From positions 9,671,629 through 9,735,628 of the forward strand of contig OV050032.1 of NCBI GenBank assembly GCA_920105625.2: DNA of 64,000 bases. The letters run 5' to 3'. Source of the DNA: Clusia tigrina (taxonomy: Eukaryota; Arthropoda; Insecta; Diptera; Clusiidae). The position numbers were made by a program, and so were the translations under genes. Shown here piece after piece: positions 22,397-34,706 of the stretch. Each line of letters starts with the position of its first letter. Position 1 is the first letter of the stretch. Below the pieces are notes generated by a model, which saw only the letters and a list, made by a program, of their open reading frames with translations, searched no databases and was not told where the DNA came from.

Positions 22397-24159
22397 TAAA
22401 CAACTTTTGTTACTTTCATTCATGGAAGGAAAAGTTCACTGATGCCTGAGAGTGTAAGCTCGACCTTGGCTGATATTTTCGAATTCAACCGCTGGGAGGA
22501 TATGAGGACCTGAATCATCTGAATTGAGTCATCGTGTGGTCTTAGAATTCATTTTGAAACCCGTTGACACGCACGAGTCGTATGATTTTCGACCGTGACT
22601 ATTCGCACCCCCAAATCAGGATATCGTGAGATCGTTACTCATTAACGATTACAAAGCAATGATTACTAAAAGAAAAAAACCAAAAACCGAAAGGTGACGG
22701 TTTGGGAGACCAATATTAACCAGCACCGTCAGAATGGAAGCCAGAGCCTGAGTCAGAGTCTAAATAACGACACTGCTGTGCTAAGATCTTTTCCAGTTAA
22801 AGGCGACGCGACGACGTTAAATGATCGCGTGAGAGACAACACATAAAAGCCATCACACAAACAATGTCAGCAGCACAGGCAGCAGCGAGCCAACCAAACC
22901 AACCAACCAACCAACCAACAAACCAGCCAACTAATCCAGCCGCTAACGTGCACGTTAACGTTAATGTTCACGTTATCTGCTGATACCATCGCGGCATTTC
23001 TAGACGCATTGCGAATTCCTGCGCTAAGAAATGTGCAGCTTCCAGCGTACTCGCGCACATTGCCGTGTGCTGTGCGGTGTGTGCCGCGGTTGCTCAGTTA
23101 GCGCGTACTTTGAATGCACGCGCTGTCAGCGTATGAGCGCGCGAGGTGTGTGCCTGTGTACCCAATATGACTGACACAAGTTGCCAACTCAGGCAGCCCG
23201 ATATGCCCGGATGAGGGGCGACTTTCCTACCTGCCAAAGCTCGGTGATTGTGTTTATTATCGTCAGATCTGTACAGCGTTTGGCTGCATGGCGTACAATT
23301 TCGTGACAAACAGGCAGACATATCGAGACAGAGAAAGAGAAATGGCCAAATATGTGCGGGAAATGTGTGCTCTGCTATTCTGTGACTCGAACTCTCTGCT
23401 GCATACAAGTCTAGCTTCAGCCCCAAAATCACCGTAAGCGATATAGCGTAACTTTACGTATCGAATTGTCACACGTGCAGAAAAACAATATATAAATATT
23501 GATATTATTCGGCAGTTAGGTATCAATATACTGGTATACAACTCCATTGGCTTAGGATCAAAAACAAGTTGATATTGTTCGGTATTCTATGGCGTTATTT
23601 CCTCTTTTACTCATTACGTCTCATCCGTATTTCCACCCGTATGTGGGAGTAATTTGGGGTATCGAGTGCAACACTCTCACAACATAATCATTTGAGAGAG
23701 AAAGAAAAATCTACATTTTGCCTCTCTCAAAATATCTGCCGGGAAGATTTGTTATTGTTCTGTACTATACCAAAGAACACAATGGTTCTCTGACTATACT
23801 GATGCGCTTAACATACATATGTACAGAGCATTTTCGCTCCGCTTGTCCTGTCTTTGCCAGAATGAGGAGCACCATATTAGGGTCAGATGCATTGGGAATG
23901 GAGAGACTTCTGAGATTCATAAAAGAGTCAAAGGAGTTTGAAAAGGTGTAACTTCCCTTTCGCAATCCTCTATCTCCCCCTTCCCCCAAATATTTGTAGG
24001 CTTATAGTACAATGGGCATCAATGCCAGAGTGCTTGAAAGCGTCCTTTTTCGATGGCTCTCCTGTCTAACCCACTTATTTATAATCTATTCTAAGGAATA
24101 ATAATAATCCTTCATGGTATGCTTCTCCGGAAATCACACGTTGAACTAAAAGTACCGAA
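22397..24159. other. Intergenic DNA, no gene seen
   Basis: Contains an (AACC)n tract at 22890-22930 and a short inverted GTTAACGTTAA-like stretch at 22945-22975. No coding region supported. Confidence 0.4.
22890..22930. repeat. (AACC)n microsatellite
   Basis: About 40 bp of CCAA repeats with two irregular units. Confidence 0.9.
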
Positions 24160-25575
24160 AGAACTGTCAACTTTTTGACAGTACAAGAGAATATTTGCAA
24201 GACGTGGGGTCTGGCAGCCTCGAAAGTCGTGTGTATTTATAAGGTAATGATCACGCCCATAATATGCTACGCATCTGTTTTCTGCGGAAAATATTGCTTT
24301 TCAAGGGGGAACTCTGCCCTCTCTAGACTACAGAGAACTGCAGCTATTTATTGTACTGGAGCCTTTCCAACAACTTCTGGCCCTGCTCTTGGTGCGTTGC
24401 TGAATCTTCCTGCCCTACATGCTCAAGGGTATCTGTAGGTTAAACCACAATGGACAGTGGGTGGGTGCGCGTTGGAATGTGGAAGATATTGTTGGCACTG
24501 CCATGTTTACTGGTATCCTTTCTATGCCCATTGATACAATCCACGCCTATCCGCCTATCCGATAATAAGAAGGCGGTACTGCATAAAAATTACAGAGGCT
24601 CACTTACGGTATGATCGTACTACTGAGCCCGGTAGGCAGCACTGTCGTATTTTTACTGATGGCTCCAGAACAGATATTGCATCGTGTTCTGGTGATTTCG
24701 TGGAACTCAACGATATCCAGCTCCATTAAGCCCTTGGTCGACATGCTACTCTCTTTCAGGCGGAAGTTAATGCGATCCTAAGGTCCATGGACTATGTGGT
24801 AGAAAGCAGATGACGTGTCAGAAGTAGTTGTGTCTGCAGTGACACTCAGGCTGTGCGTAAAGCCTTGCTCAGTCCCCTTGCTGAGTTCCAAGTTCGCGCT
24901 GTTGTGTAAATCCAGATTGAATTGTGTTGGAATGTATAATAATCTGATGCTAACATGGGTTCCGGGACACATGGACGTTAAAGGGAATTAAGTCGCATAT
25001 ACACTAGCGCACAGAGCATCTGAAACCGGTTTTACTGTCTCGGCATCTGCCCTTCCAGCACCTTTTGCTGCCATTAAGAGGGCCATTATTAGTGATTGTG
25101 GTGCCTGTGCAAATAATCGCGAATGGGGGCCGTAAGAGGCAGCAGCTGGGCGAAAGCTATGCTACCTGTTATTTCCGTTGGAATTCCGTTGGATTTCTTC
25201 TGTCACTTGGTAGGAGAGACTGCAAACTTTTGGTTGCACTGATGGCGGTCATTTTGCGTGGGCTAAGCATATGCAAATGATAGGCATTGCAGGCAGAACA
25301 CTTTGCCAGGCTTGTGGAGAGGAAGATGAGGCTGATGAGACCACTTTTTGTGCGTGTGCCCCGCTTTCGCTGCAATCAGGTTCGAGGTATTTGCACTGAC
25401 ATCCTAAATAGCGCAAAATTTGGCTACTGGGGTCACAGGATCTTCTGAGGTTTGTTCAGAAATCAGGAAGTTCAAACAAAAATTAAAATGGAGCGTCAAA
25501 TATAGTACAATGGATGTCTTGTGGTCTCAGTGATACATGTGACTAATTGCTCCGACAAAAGGAAAAAAAAACAAA
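24160..25575 (+). mobile_element. Second RNase H-bearing non-LTR retrotransposon remnant
   Basis: Plus-strand pieces in order: CKTWGLAASKVVCIYKVMI, ITPIICYASVFCG, LSRLQRTAAIYCTGAFPTTS and LGALLNLPALHA (linker after RT); RIFTDGSRTDIAS (first RNase H Asp region); LTWVPGHMDVKGN (third carboxylate region); and GRTLCQACGEEDEADETTFC with CACAPLS (terminal Cys/His motif). An A-rich stretch at about 25560-25570 may be the tail. Stops and frameshifts are frequent. Same family type as 12600-14170 but without the minisatellite. Confidence 0.8.
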
Positions 25576-26685
25576 TTAGAACGTATCTGATTAACTTCAG
25601 TTCACGTCAGACTTTTTGACCGATGTGGGACTGTCAGATATGGCTTCAAAACGAGGTGGCATTTCCTTGCAATTTATACTCACAGTTCGTTTTGCAAAAA
25701 TTTCGTTACTACTTGCCTGAGATCCACTAAACATCCTCGAAGACAGATCGATGCTTTTAATTCTAAACACATACGAGTACATACATACGGATACAGAGTA
25801 TAAGTGTGAGTGAAGGAACTAAATTTAACAAGTGCGTGTGGGGAATCAAATTCCATGCCACAGCAGACGCTCTCAGCCACTAGCCAAATCGATCAGTGAT
25901 CTGATTTGCGTGTGACATACAAGTGGATGCATAGCTCACATTTAACGGGGTAGCACACTTGCTCATTTAGATTGCCACCGATAGGCAGCTGGCAAGCAGC
26001 TAGCATGGAACACAGCACCAACAACAAGCAACGCAAACTGGTCCACAAGCTTTGCTCCCTGGGACAAATGCAGACTATGTCGATCAAAACTGGCAATACA
26101 AGCATTTTTCCCATTTCAATGCATTCTGTGCACTTGCTGAATGTGCCTGTGTGCGTGGGAGTGTGTATATGTGTGTCTTTTACAACAGAACCCGTAGCAT
26201 TTGACGCTTCGCTGCGCCAGTCTGGCAGGGAAGCAGGCGCAAATCATTTATGTATTAACGCGACCGTCGCTCTTACGGCCACTTCACCAGCACATGCAAC
26301 AAACTAGCTGATCTCCCAGAACCGGCACACAGCCACACTAACAGAAATAGAACGGCAATCACAGTCGCTGGTTCTGCCGGTGCTTCCCAACTACATACTG
26401 GGCAATAAGTAGCTTTGAGTAACTTTGTGGATCGTGAAAAATTCTTCGCTTCTGCAGACAACGTGACGAATGTCTGTTCTATACGATCTAATGATCTAGA
26501 AATGAACTTAATAAATCGCTTAACTAAACTAATGCGTTCATAATTCTCTGCGAGCGCGTTGTCAGTTGGACGGGTTTGCAGGTAGCTTTTATGTGCTGAT
26601 AATGGAGCCGAGAACTGGCAAAAGAGCGCGTTAGTGGCACAAACTTTAATTTGGTTAAATGAATGTGCTCGAGGTGCATGTTTCA
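25576..26685. other. Intergenic DNA, no gene seen
   Basis: No feature recognised. Confidence 0.4.
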
Positions 26686-26729
26686 GAAAACTAACTGGCT
26701 GCCTGTAATCAGGCAGCCAGTTAGTTTTC
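26686..26729. repeat. Perfect hairpin with 20-bp arms and 4-nt loop
   Basis: The arms are GAAAACTAACTGGCTGCCTG (26686-26705) and its exact reverse complement (26710-26729), separated by TAAT. There are no mismatches. Neighbouring sequence repeats CAGCTGAATGG-like words but is not part of the arms. Confidence 0.97.
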
Positions 26730-27679
26730 AGAGGCAGATGGACAGCTGAATGGACGAGCGTTTCCAGCCGTAGACAAGCCGACAGACAGCATAGAGCAAT
26801 GATAATGTGCCGGAGTGAGTAAACGTTACGTGCAGGCCAACCGATCGAGGCTTTTATGCGTGCACGAATCGGGGCGCCCAGTCAGGAATCGTGAGAGGGA
26901 GATAGGGGGGGATTAGTTGTGTGTAGCTTGGACGTTTTATTATTGCACTGGATTTGTTTGTGTGGATTTGCTATAGAGGAGGTCTGTTATAATGTCTCAA
27001 ATAAAGCATAATCGCGTGATTGATTTTTATGTTCGCTACAATAACCGTTGGGTTTGTGTGTGTTGTTGTCGTTGTTGTTGTAATTGGTGTTTCGTTGCTC
27101 TTCAAACTCTTCCAGCTGCAGTGCACATGGCAGGCAGACACCATCATCTGTGCCAAGTTGTCGATAAGCCCGTTAATGGCCACGCGGAATGGCTTGTGTG
27201 GTGCTTTGGTTGGCGTTTGGGTGGTGTGGTGTGGCTGCGTGCTCTGATATGAAACTGTTGCGCATGTGCTGTGCGCTTAATCACTCGATTTGGGGCGTTT
27301 CGTATTATTTATTTAAGCGAAATAATTGGCGAAAGTGTTTCTACTTATTGAATTTTTCTTTTCCTATTAAACCTCCTGTTCAGCTTTATGGACTGTTAAT
27401 TACGCTATCTCGATACAAATTGCCGAAAAATGTGATATAACTGAAATATTGCCAGCAGTCAATCTTCTCACGCAAACAGTCCTCGGCGCAGCTTTCTCTT
27501 TTCATATACTCTTGTGTCGGAGAGTGTGGAGGTAGACTTGAAAGTAAATTATAACACTACATCAGGGATGAGAAATGTTCATTATTTAAATGCTCACATC
27601 CCATCGATGTTGCAGCCTGTGTCGCCACTATCTTTGTCCACGAACATTCTAAGCAGTTTGACTGTTTTACGGATTATTA
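26730..27679. other. Intergenic DNA, no gene seen
   Basis: GT-rich stretch near 27040-27240. No gene supported. Confidence 0.4.
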
Positions 27680-27846
27680 CCAAAGAGTATACATACGAGT
27701 ATATATGTAGAGCTCGCATGACAAACGAAATTATTGTTGCATTGCATCTCGCTTACCCTTGACGCTCACCGATTTTGGTGAAATCGCCTTCACTTCCATT
27801 ACACAAAATTTTGAGTGATTCAAATTCAATGTATGGATACTCTTTG
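27680..27846 (+). mobile_element. CCAAAGAGTATACAT MITE, copy 1
   Basis: It begins CCAAAGAGTATACATA and ends in GGATACTCTTTG, an imperfect terminal inverted repeat of about 15 bp. The interior (GAGCTCGCATGAC, AAATTATTGTTGCA, GGTGAAATCGCC, CACTTCCATT, CACAAAATTTT) matches copies at 55093-55261 (same orientation) and 52242-52444 (opposite orientation). It is 167 bp with no coding capacity. The target duplication is not clear. Confidence 0.85.
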
Positions 27847-27889
27847 CTATTACTAATGTCACTTGAGTAGTGTTCGCCTCCGCTTAAAT

Positions 27890-27946
27890 GCGGAAATTTG
27901 AGTAGAACTACTCTACAGTGTAAATTAGTTCTACTCAAATTCCCGC
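27890..27946. repeat. Near-perfect hairpin with 20-bp arms
   Basis: GCGGAAATTTGAGTAGAACT (27890-27909) pairs with 27927-27946 with one mismatch across a 17-nt loop. It lies 44 bp beyond the MITE copy at 27680-27846. Confidence 0.9.
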
Positions 27947-28556
27947 AGTGTATAGTCTACACCCCAGCGTCCACATGAAACATAATGTTTGAATGTATGC
28001 GTATTCATACCTCATTATACTGGAATGACCGCAAACACCACCAGAAAGTGTCAAAGGTTAAAAGCTTCCCAATTATCATTGGTATTTTCAGAATTTCCCT
28101 ATAGATCATGACTTTTACTCGCACAAATAACCTTTCCATTTTGCAATTTGATCTTCGGGACTTTCTACTGATCTCAGCCCTATCGGATGATAAATTTATC
28201 TACAGCTATTTTCAAAATATAGGCAACACTTGTGACTTGATACACAGACGTCTTGTTCGGAACAATCAAAACAAATTTGTTTTCATAATTTAACATTACT
28301 ATGGCAAAAGGAAAATTGTTCATTGGTGCATTGGTATATTCGCCCATTATGCACATACCTGATGACAACACACCATTTGCATTGCGTCCAAGTATTAGCA
28401 TTGCTTGTCTTTTTTTGGTGTCCCATACAAATTGTTAAATGATAGGTATCAGAGCGAAGCAATATCAGTGATGTAATGCCAAGGTAGTCTTGTTTTTTCC
28501 TATCACCGTTAGACTAGAGATATGCTATGTATTTTGTATATAATATATATACTATG

Positions 28557-28610
<54 letters not shown>

Positions 28611-29786
28611 CTTATTATTTGGTGATGCTTTTTTATTATTTTAGGAGCATTTTATATGGTTCAAGATTATTTTGTGTCGATCTCTAAAAAAACGAAATGG
28701 TATATTGTGACGTAGTACTCATTTATGAGCGGATATGAATAAATGTTTTAAATCTATAAAATTTAGCCCTTATTGAAGTATCATAAATAGTAACTAATAG
28801 CCATCAGACCGCAAGTCATACACCCCCAGTCACAAATTATGATAAATCCTTTGCTCTAATGGAGGTTGTAGCGTATCTGAGAATGAACTCGGGGACAGCT
28901 GAAGTGGGTAGACAGGAGAAGCATCGTAATATTGTAATATTGTATTTTGCAAACCGATCCGATAAGTGCAATGAATGGTAAGAAAAACTAGTAAATATGA
29001 TTAAAATGTTATTAAGCTTTGCAAATATTCTTAAATATTGATAATATGAATAGCTATTAAATTAAATTGCTTGATATAATAATAAAATAATATTGATATA
29101 AATAATAAAATAAATTTAAATAATAAATTATCAAAAGAGTATTCTGAACCATTGCACACAATACAGTAATAGATATATTTGCAAAACTGATTTATGTAAC
29201 AATGTTAGAAGGTGAAATTCGGGTTTACACAAAAACATATATTCAATAACACATTTCCTTAAACACATTTTATATATTTATTTGATGAAAAATTGGTCGG
29301 CACGGAATATCAAATTATAGAAGGAGAGGAATTACAATATATTTGCTCGTAGTTCAAAGGTGGAGTGACTTTCCATGGTGTTACAACTTCACTCCCGTAA
29401 ATTTAATTCTGCAATCTCCCGAAAAGGAAGGCACTCACAAGAAATCCTCTTGTAGATGAGATTGACAAAAGAAAGAGTCGGTATCATATAACGTAAATCC
29501 ATTATGGCATGCAACCAAGTGGAGTGAGTGTTGCCATCAGCAATGTGTATATAGTATTATCAAATCTAAACGGCTGACTGACTTAATACAGTGGAATTAC
29601 ACTCGCATGCTCACATACATTCAGAGAGCATAATGCACTCACTCAGCTGTTGCTGCTGCTGCTGTCGTTGCAGTTGCAATCGTTGTGACTGCTGAACTTT
29701 ACCGCAGTTGTTGAACTCTTTTCATATTCCTCATCAGCACCATCATGCCATCATCATTGGTATTGTTTTGTTTGGTTTGGTTTGGT
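27947..29786. other. AT-rich intergenic DNA
   Basis: Includes a (TA)n tract at 28562-28609. No gene recognised. Confidence 0.4.
28562..28609. repeat. (TA)n microsatellite
   Basis: About 48 bp of uninterrupted TA. Confidence 0.95.

Positions 29787-29866
<80 letters not shown>
29787..29866. repeat. (TTG)n microsatellite
   Basis: About 80 bp of perfect TTG units, preceded by (GGTTT)n-like sequence. Confidence 0.95.
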
Positions 29867-30699
29867 ATGATTACTTCTGTTTTGTAGCTACATTCAAAAA
29901 ATCGACACACAAACGCCAAAGACCCAAGAAATTTCATTTTGATTGCCAAACACTTGGGTCGCTATCACATCACACCAAAATTACTCGTGCAGCAAACACA
30001 ACGAGGTGAAATTGCAACCGCGGTGCACGGCCACGATCTGAAAGTGCGGAACATTGGATCACGAATAGAGTGACTGCAAAAATCGTGATAGAAAAACAAT
30101 AAGACCAACAACAGCAGCGAAAATAAGTATGTAAAAAAAGTGAATTTTCTAGTCACAACCAAGTTATAGAGTGCCTACCGAGCTGGCAAATTTGTTGTGA
30201 CGCCACACCGGCGCTTAGAATTACGGCGGAAGAGCTTAATACCAAAAATAGGTACTGCAGTTAGCCACTGCCATGCAATGAAACTTTGGCAAAGAACTCG
30301 AAATTTTGGGCAATAATAAGTGATGCCAGCCTTAAACTATAACCTAATTCCACAGAGCCCTTACGATATGTTTAATATATATCTCCAACAAAAGAAAATT
30401 GCAATCTCAAGAATATCATATTCGCATCCCCAATCAGTGAACCAATTGAATTGTAATAGGATGAGTTGACATTCACAGCATTCAATTTCTGGGACAGTAT
30501 CTCTCGGAAAAACTGAGGACAACAGAAAACTACCAGCAAACAACTTACCGTAGTATTAGAACAGAACATTACTTGTGAGCGAAAAAGCATCAATGAACTT
30601 GGTAAAGGAAGAAAAACGCCAGCACTAAATTTGCCACCCAATTCGGGTTAGACCGATTTCGAAACACCCTTTGCCCTTCCATGTGCGTGTGAGTCATAC
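29867..30699. other. Intergenic DNA, no gene seen
   Basis: No feature recognised. Confidence 0.4.
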
Positions 30700-31490
30700 T
30701 TTGGCAATGTACTTTTTATTCAGACATCATCATATTAGATTCATCAATAGGAGCATATCTAGGCTAATTTTCGGTAGGGTACCCTTAGTTGATTATAATG
30801 GAGGGAGGCGTGGGCTTTAACTAATCGTCCACATTTCTTGTGATTGGCTTTGTGGCGTTTATATAGTTATTCATATAAATTTGGACCAAGAATTTTAAAA
30901 AGGTCCTAAGTTTTAAGCATGTATTAATAGAGGGCCATGGCTCTCAAAATTTTCCTCCCATTTTTGTTTTGTGTTTTATACTAGCACTCTGAACCTTCGT
31001 GTGCAGAATCTTGCATAAGGCCCCAGAAATTAATATTCGTTATTTGTGGGCTTGGATGTAATAGTATGATCCCCACATTTTGCACACGCTCTAGTATAGC
31101 CCAATGTACATAAATTACTGATGTTTACTCCCATAGACTATTTTTAATTTCAGTCCCGAAAGTTCCTTATATGGAAAGTGTGCGTGTTCATTCTCTGATC
31201 AACCCCATTTCTCGCAGTTGGCTTTATAATTTCAACATGTTGCTTCTAATAAAATTTCATCCATAAATCTCTAATAGATCTTGAGTTATAAATACATATT
31301 TGTTAATAGTGGCCGTGGCAGTTAATATACACCATCCACATTTTGCATGTTCAGTAGGAGCCACATCTGCATAACTACCAAATTGGACCAAAATATAGTC
31401 ATTCAAAAGTCAAAAGGTGTAAAAAGTTGCATATATGGGAGGTAGGCGTGGCCGAATGTGGTAACTAATGGGCACTAGCTACATTACGTA
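30700..31490. repeat. Degenerate repeated element, class unknown
   Basis: Loosely recurring words: GGAGGGAGGCGTGG (30800s) and GGGAGGTAGGCGTGGCC (31440s); CCACATTTTGCA at about 31072 and 31340; AAATTTGGACC/AAATTGGACC; TATTAATAG/TGTTAATAG followed by GGCC. The spacing suggests two or three diverged units of some 270-400 bp. No coding frame. Assignment as an old repeat is tentative. Confidence 0.35.
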
Positions 31491-31798
31491 TTTATCTGGC
31501 ATATACACAGGGCAATAATCGCACTTATAAATGCGGGTTGTTGTCTTCGGTAATGCGCTTCTGTCATGTCTACAGTCCAAAACTTAAATAAAAAAAGCTA
31601 GAATTCCCGCTAATAGCAATTACATGAATTTTTCCGCTGTCGAGCACCAAAAAAAGCTAGATCTAGCGGGAAAAAAGCTAAAATGGCATCACTGCATGTC
31701 TAGGGTTAGCTAGCTACAAAACTACACGCATATAATCAAATGAGAGTGTGCACAGTGAAGCGAAGCGGAAGCATATTCGCAAGCAGCCAGCCAGATGC

Positions 31799-32931
31799 CT
31801 AGAGACGGGACACTTAAACGTCAAATTTTCTGACGTTTAAAAAAAACTGTATTTTTTAATCATCAGTTGCCTATATGGATAGGTTTGTTTATCATTGGTT
31901 AACCAGAATTCTGAAGAAAGTCAGCCACACTACTACAGTTTTGCACATGTGTTAGTGTACGCAAAACAAGAGTCATTTCTCTGTATTCTCTGGGCCAGCT
32001 TTGAAACTGTTCTATAAAGTTTTTCAAGCTGAATATAATACAGTTTATACATTCGTTTCGTCACTCTATCGACGATAGGACCGACTTTTGTATGGAAAAA
32101 CTTATCGAGGAAATTATACTCGGATTTAACGAGCGAACTTTTCCATCCTCGATAGAAAAGTTCTTCCAAATTGAAAATTGCTTGAAAACCAGCGAGATTA
32201 AAAATTCCCCATAAAAATTCCCTGGGATTTTTTATATTTTAGCTGTTTAAATTTAAAGAAAACAAAAATGAATCTTTGGCTTTTGTTTTTTGATTTTAAA
32301 AATTATTATTATTCTATTAATTTAAAATATATTCAGATGATTAGTTTGCATAAAAAATATAAAGTAAGTACGTTTAAAAAAACAGTTGAAACAGTGCTGC
32401 CAAGTATGCCACTTAAACGTGTGCTGTTTTATTCGCACAATTCGTTATGAGCTCGATACAAATGACGAATCAAATGCGCCTAATATGAGAGAAGGAGACA
32501 ACATTGCCAACATCCTATGGCATAACATTAGCGAGAACGAAATACGAGCAGCAGCTCGTATCGAACCTTCTAGAATCTAGATTTGAATTTAAGATTTATT
32601 TATGTTTACTTCTGAATGCAAAAGTGAGAACTTCGTCAAAGTGTGATGGAAAATATAAAACTTTGAAATGTTGAACATTTCAAACTTATTGCTTGTAAGT
32701 TTCATAGCGTTGGTTTTCTTTCTACTTGAATTCCTGCTGAGTAGTTGTATCAGAGAATATAGAGAAACGTCTCTCATTTGCGCACACTTACACATGCGCG
32801 AAACTGTAGTAGTGTAGCTGATTTTCTTCAGAACCAATGATAAACAAACCTATACAGATTGCCAACGATGGTAAAGCATTTTTTAAACGTTTAAAAATTT
32901 GACCTTTAGTGTCGCTTCTCCGTGTTCTCTG
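31799..32931. mobile_element. 1.13-kb element with ~160-bp inverted ends
   Basis: The region 31799-31960 and the reverse complement of 32770-32931 align with gaps: both contain TAGGTTTGTTTATCATTGGTT, CTGAAGAAA.TCAGC.ACACT, ACTACAGTTT and TTCTCT.TATTCTCTG. The right terminus, reverse-complemented, reads CAGAGAACACGGAGAAG, nearly the same as the MITE at 1972-2151. The left terminus is diverged (CTAGAGACGGGACAC). No clean target duplication is seen. Internal minus and plus frames (78 and 64 codons) are unrecognised. It is probably a longer, decayed relative of the 180-bp MITE. Confidence 0.7.
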
Positions 32932-33295
32932 GTAGTATGCTCACCATATGTGAAAGACATGGAAAAATTTGCCAACACTCTCTAAAGTAGATTATGGAAA
33001 ACTAAATATAACAAAAGTGCAAAAGTCACTGGGATATTTTGTACTGTATGTCTAGATTTTTGGCATACATATATTATCATATTCACTTTATACATAACAT
33101 ATAAAAAAAATTGCTTTTTTAGTTCTAATGTAAGTTATAGCTGACTGCTAGAGTAACCACAGTAAGTTCGCATTCCACATTGGCAGTTGTTTTTCTATTT
33201 TTATCATTCTTTATTGATTAGAATAAAACGCAATCCACAAACACGGTTTGCCATACAGCTGTTAAATTAAACATACAATATTATAACAATAAACA

Positions 33296-34706
33296 ATGTT
33301 CCCAGAAAGATTAAAAGAAATTGCAAATTTGCTGCCAAAATATGAGGATATCGAAAAGTTTTTGCAAGACGAATCTGAAGCTGCTTACATATTAAAACTG
33401 GCAGTGGATAATATCAGAGATATACAACTGAGTCCACAGAAATCTGATCTGCTGACCAGTAGAGCTGAAGAATCTTCTTATTTGATACACAGTTTAGTGG
33501 ACAAATGTTGGGAACGCATACACACGGGTCATTTTAGTGAAGTGCCATTGGTCACGCGTCAGATTTACGCTTTAGCATGCTACTTTAAGGTAAGTTAATT
33601 GGAAAACAGACAGATACTTATAAATTTTAATAGATTTTTTTTTTACTCTCTGAAAATGTGTCGATAGATCAAGTGGAGAAATGTAGCGTGGTACTGGACG
33701 AAGCGATGCTTATAGGATGCACACACAATTTATATGAACAGAATGATATTTTGAAACACGAACTGGCAGAATATCTCAACGGTTTATTAGGTAATATTTC
33801 GATTTACTATTCAAGATTGTGCGACATAAATCATACGAAAACCTTTGGTAATTTCCATACTCAGATGTTGTTTTATAGATTTCATACTTATTTGAAGTTA
33901 AATTAATAATTGCTTTTTATTTTAAAGTTGATTCCCTCGATGACATTAAATTGCCAGTAATTGCACCTTTAAAACGACACCAATATGTGTGTGATGTCCC
34001 ACAAATGAACTGTCCTTCAATTGAAGTGTTCCAAAAGCAGTGCTTTGAAGCAATGCAACCGGCTTTACTCTTGAATACAATTGGTCACTGGCCTGCATTA
34101 GAAAAATGGCGCAATTTGAATTACCTACTTAAAATAGCCGGAAATCGCACGGTACCCATAGAAATCGGTTCCCACTATGCCACAGAAGATTGGTCACAGC
34201 AGCTGGTGAAGATTCGAGACTTCTTAACAAGACAATTTAATATAAAAAGTAAGCCATGCACAGAAATAGAGTATTTGGCACAGCACGATCTATTTGACCA
34301 AATACCCGATTTGAAGGCAGACATACGCGTACCTGACTATTCTGTACTTGGAGCTCATACGACACCAGTGGATATTAAAGCATGGCTTGGACCAAAGGGC
34401 ACCATTTCACCTATGCACTATGATCAGAAACACAATCTACTTTGTCAAGTATTTGGAGCAAAGAAAGTTATTTTAGCAGCTCCGAAGGATACACCAAATT
34501 TATACCCACATTTAACGGAATTCCTCTGCAATACCTCACAGATAGACGCCGGCAAACTGGATTTGGAACAGTTTCCTTTGGTTTCCAGCGTCAAATTCTA
34601 TCAGCTCACATTACAGGAAGGCGATTGCCTATATATACCTTCAAGGTGGTGGCACTATGTGCGTTCAGAAAGCGAAAGTTTTTCAGTGAGTTTTTGGTGG
34701 GAATGA
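33296..34706 (+). CDS. KDM8: JmjC-domain protein, KDM8/JMJD5 type
   Basis: A JmjC-family 2-oxoglutarate/Fe(II) oxygenase. Family members act as arginyl hydroxylases and have been reported to act on histone tails. Three coding exons fit: 33296-33589, 33634-33790 and 33928-34706, giving about 409 aa (human 416). The N-terminal half is helical. The C-terminal JmjC domain shows GTISPMHYDQKHNLL (Fe-binding H and D), QVFGAKKVILAAP and GDCLYIPSRWWHYV (distal Fe-binding His). The protein ends FSVSFWWE, as the family does. The second exon start is chosen at TTTTAATAG/ATTTTT because it keeps frame and gives the length expected from the human protein, but it implies a 44-bp intron; an acceptor at 33667 would break the frame with the canonical donor. 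A CATTGGCAG word lies about 120 bp upstream. The role is inferred from family. Confidence 0.88.
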
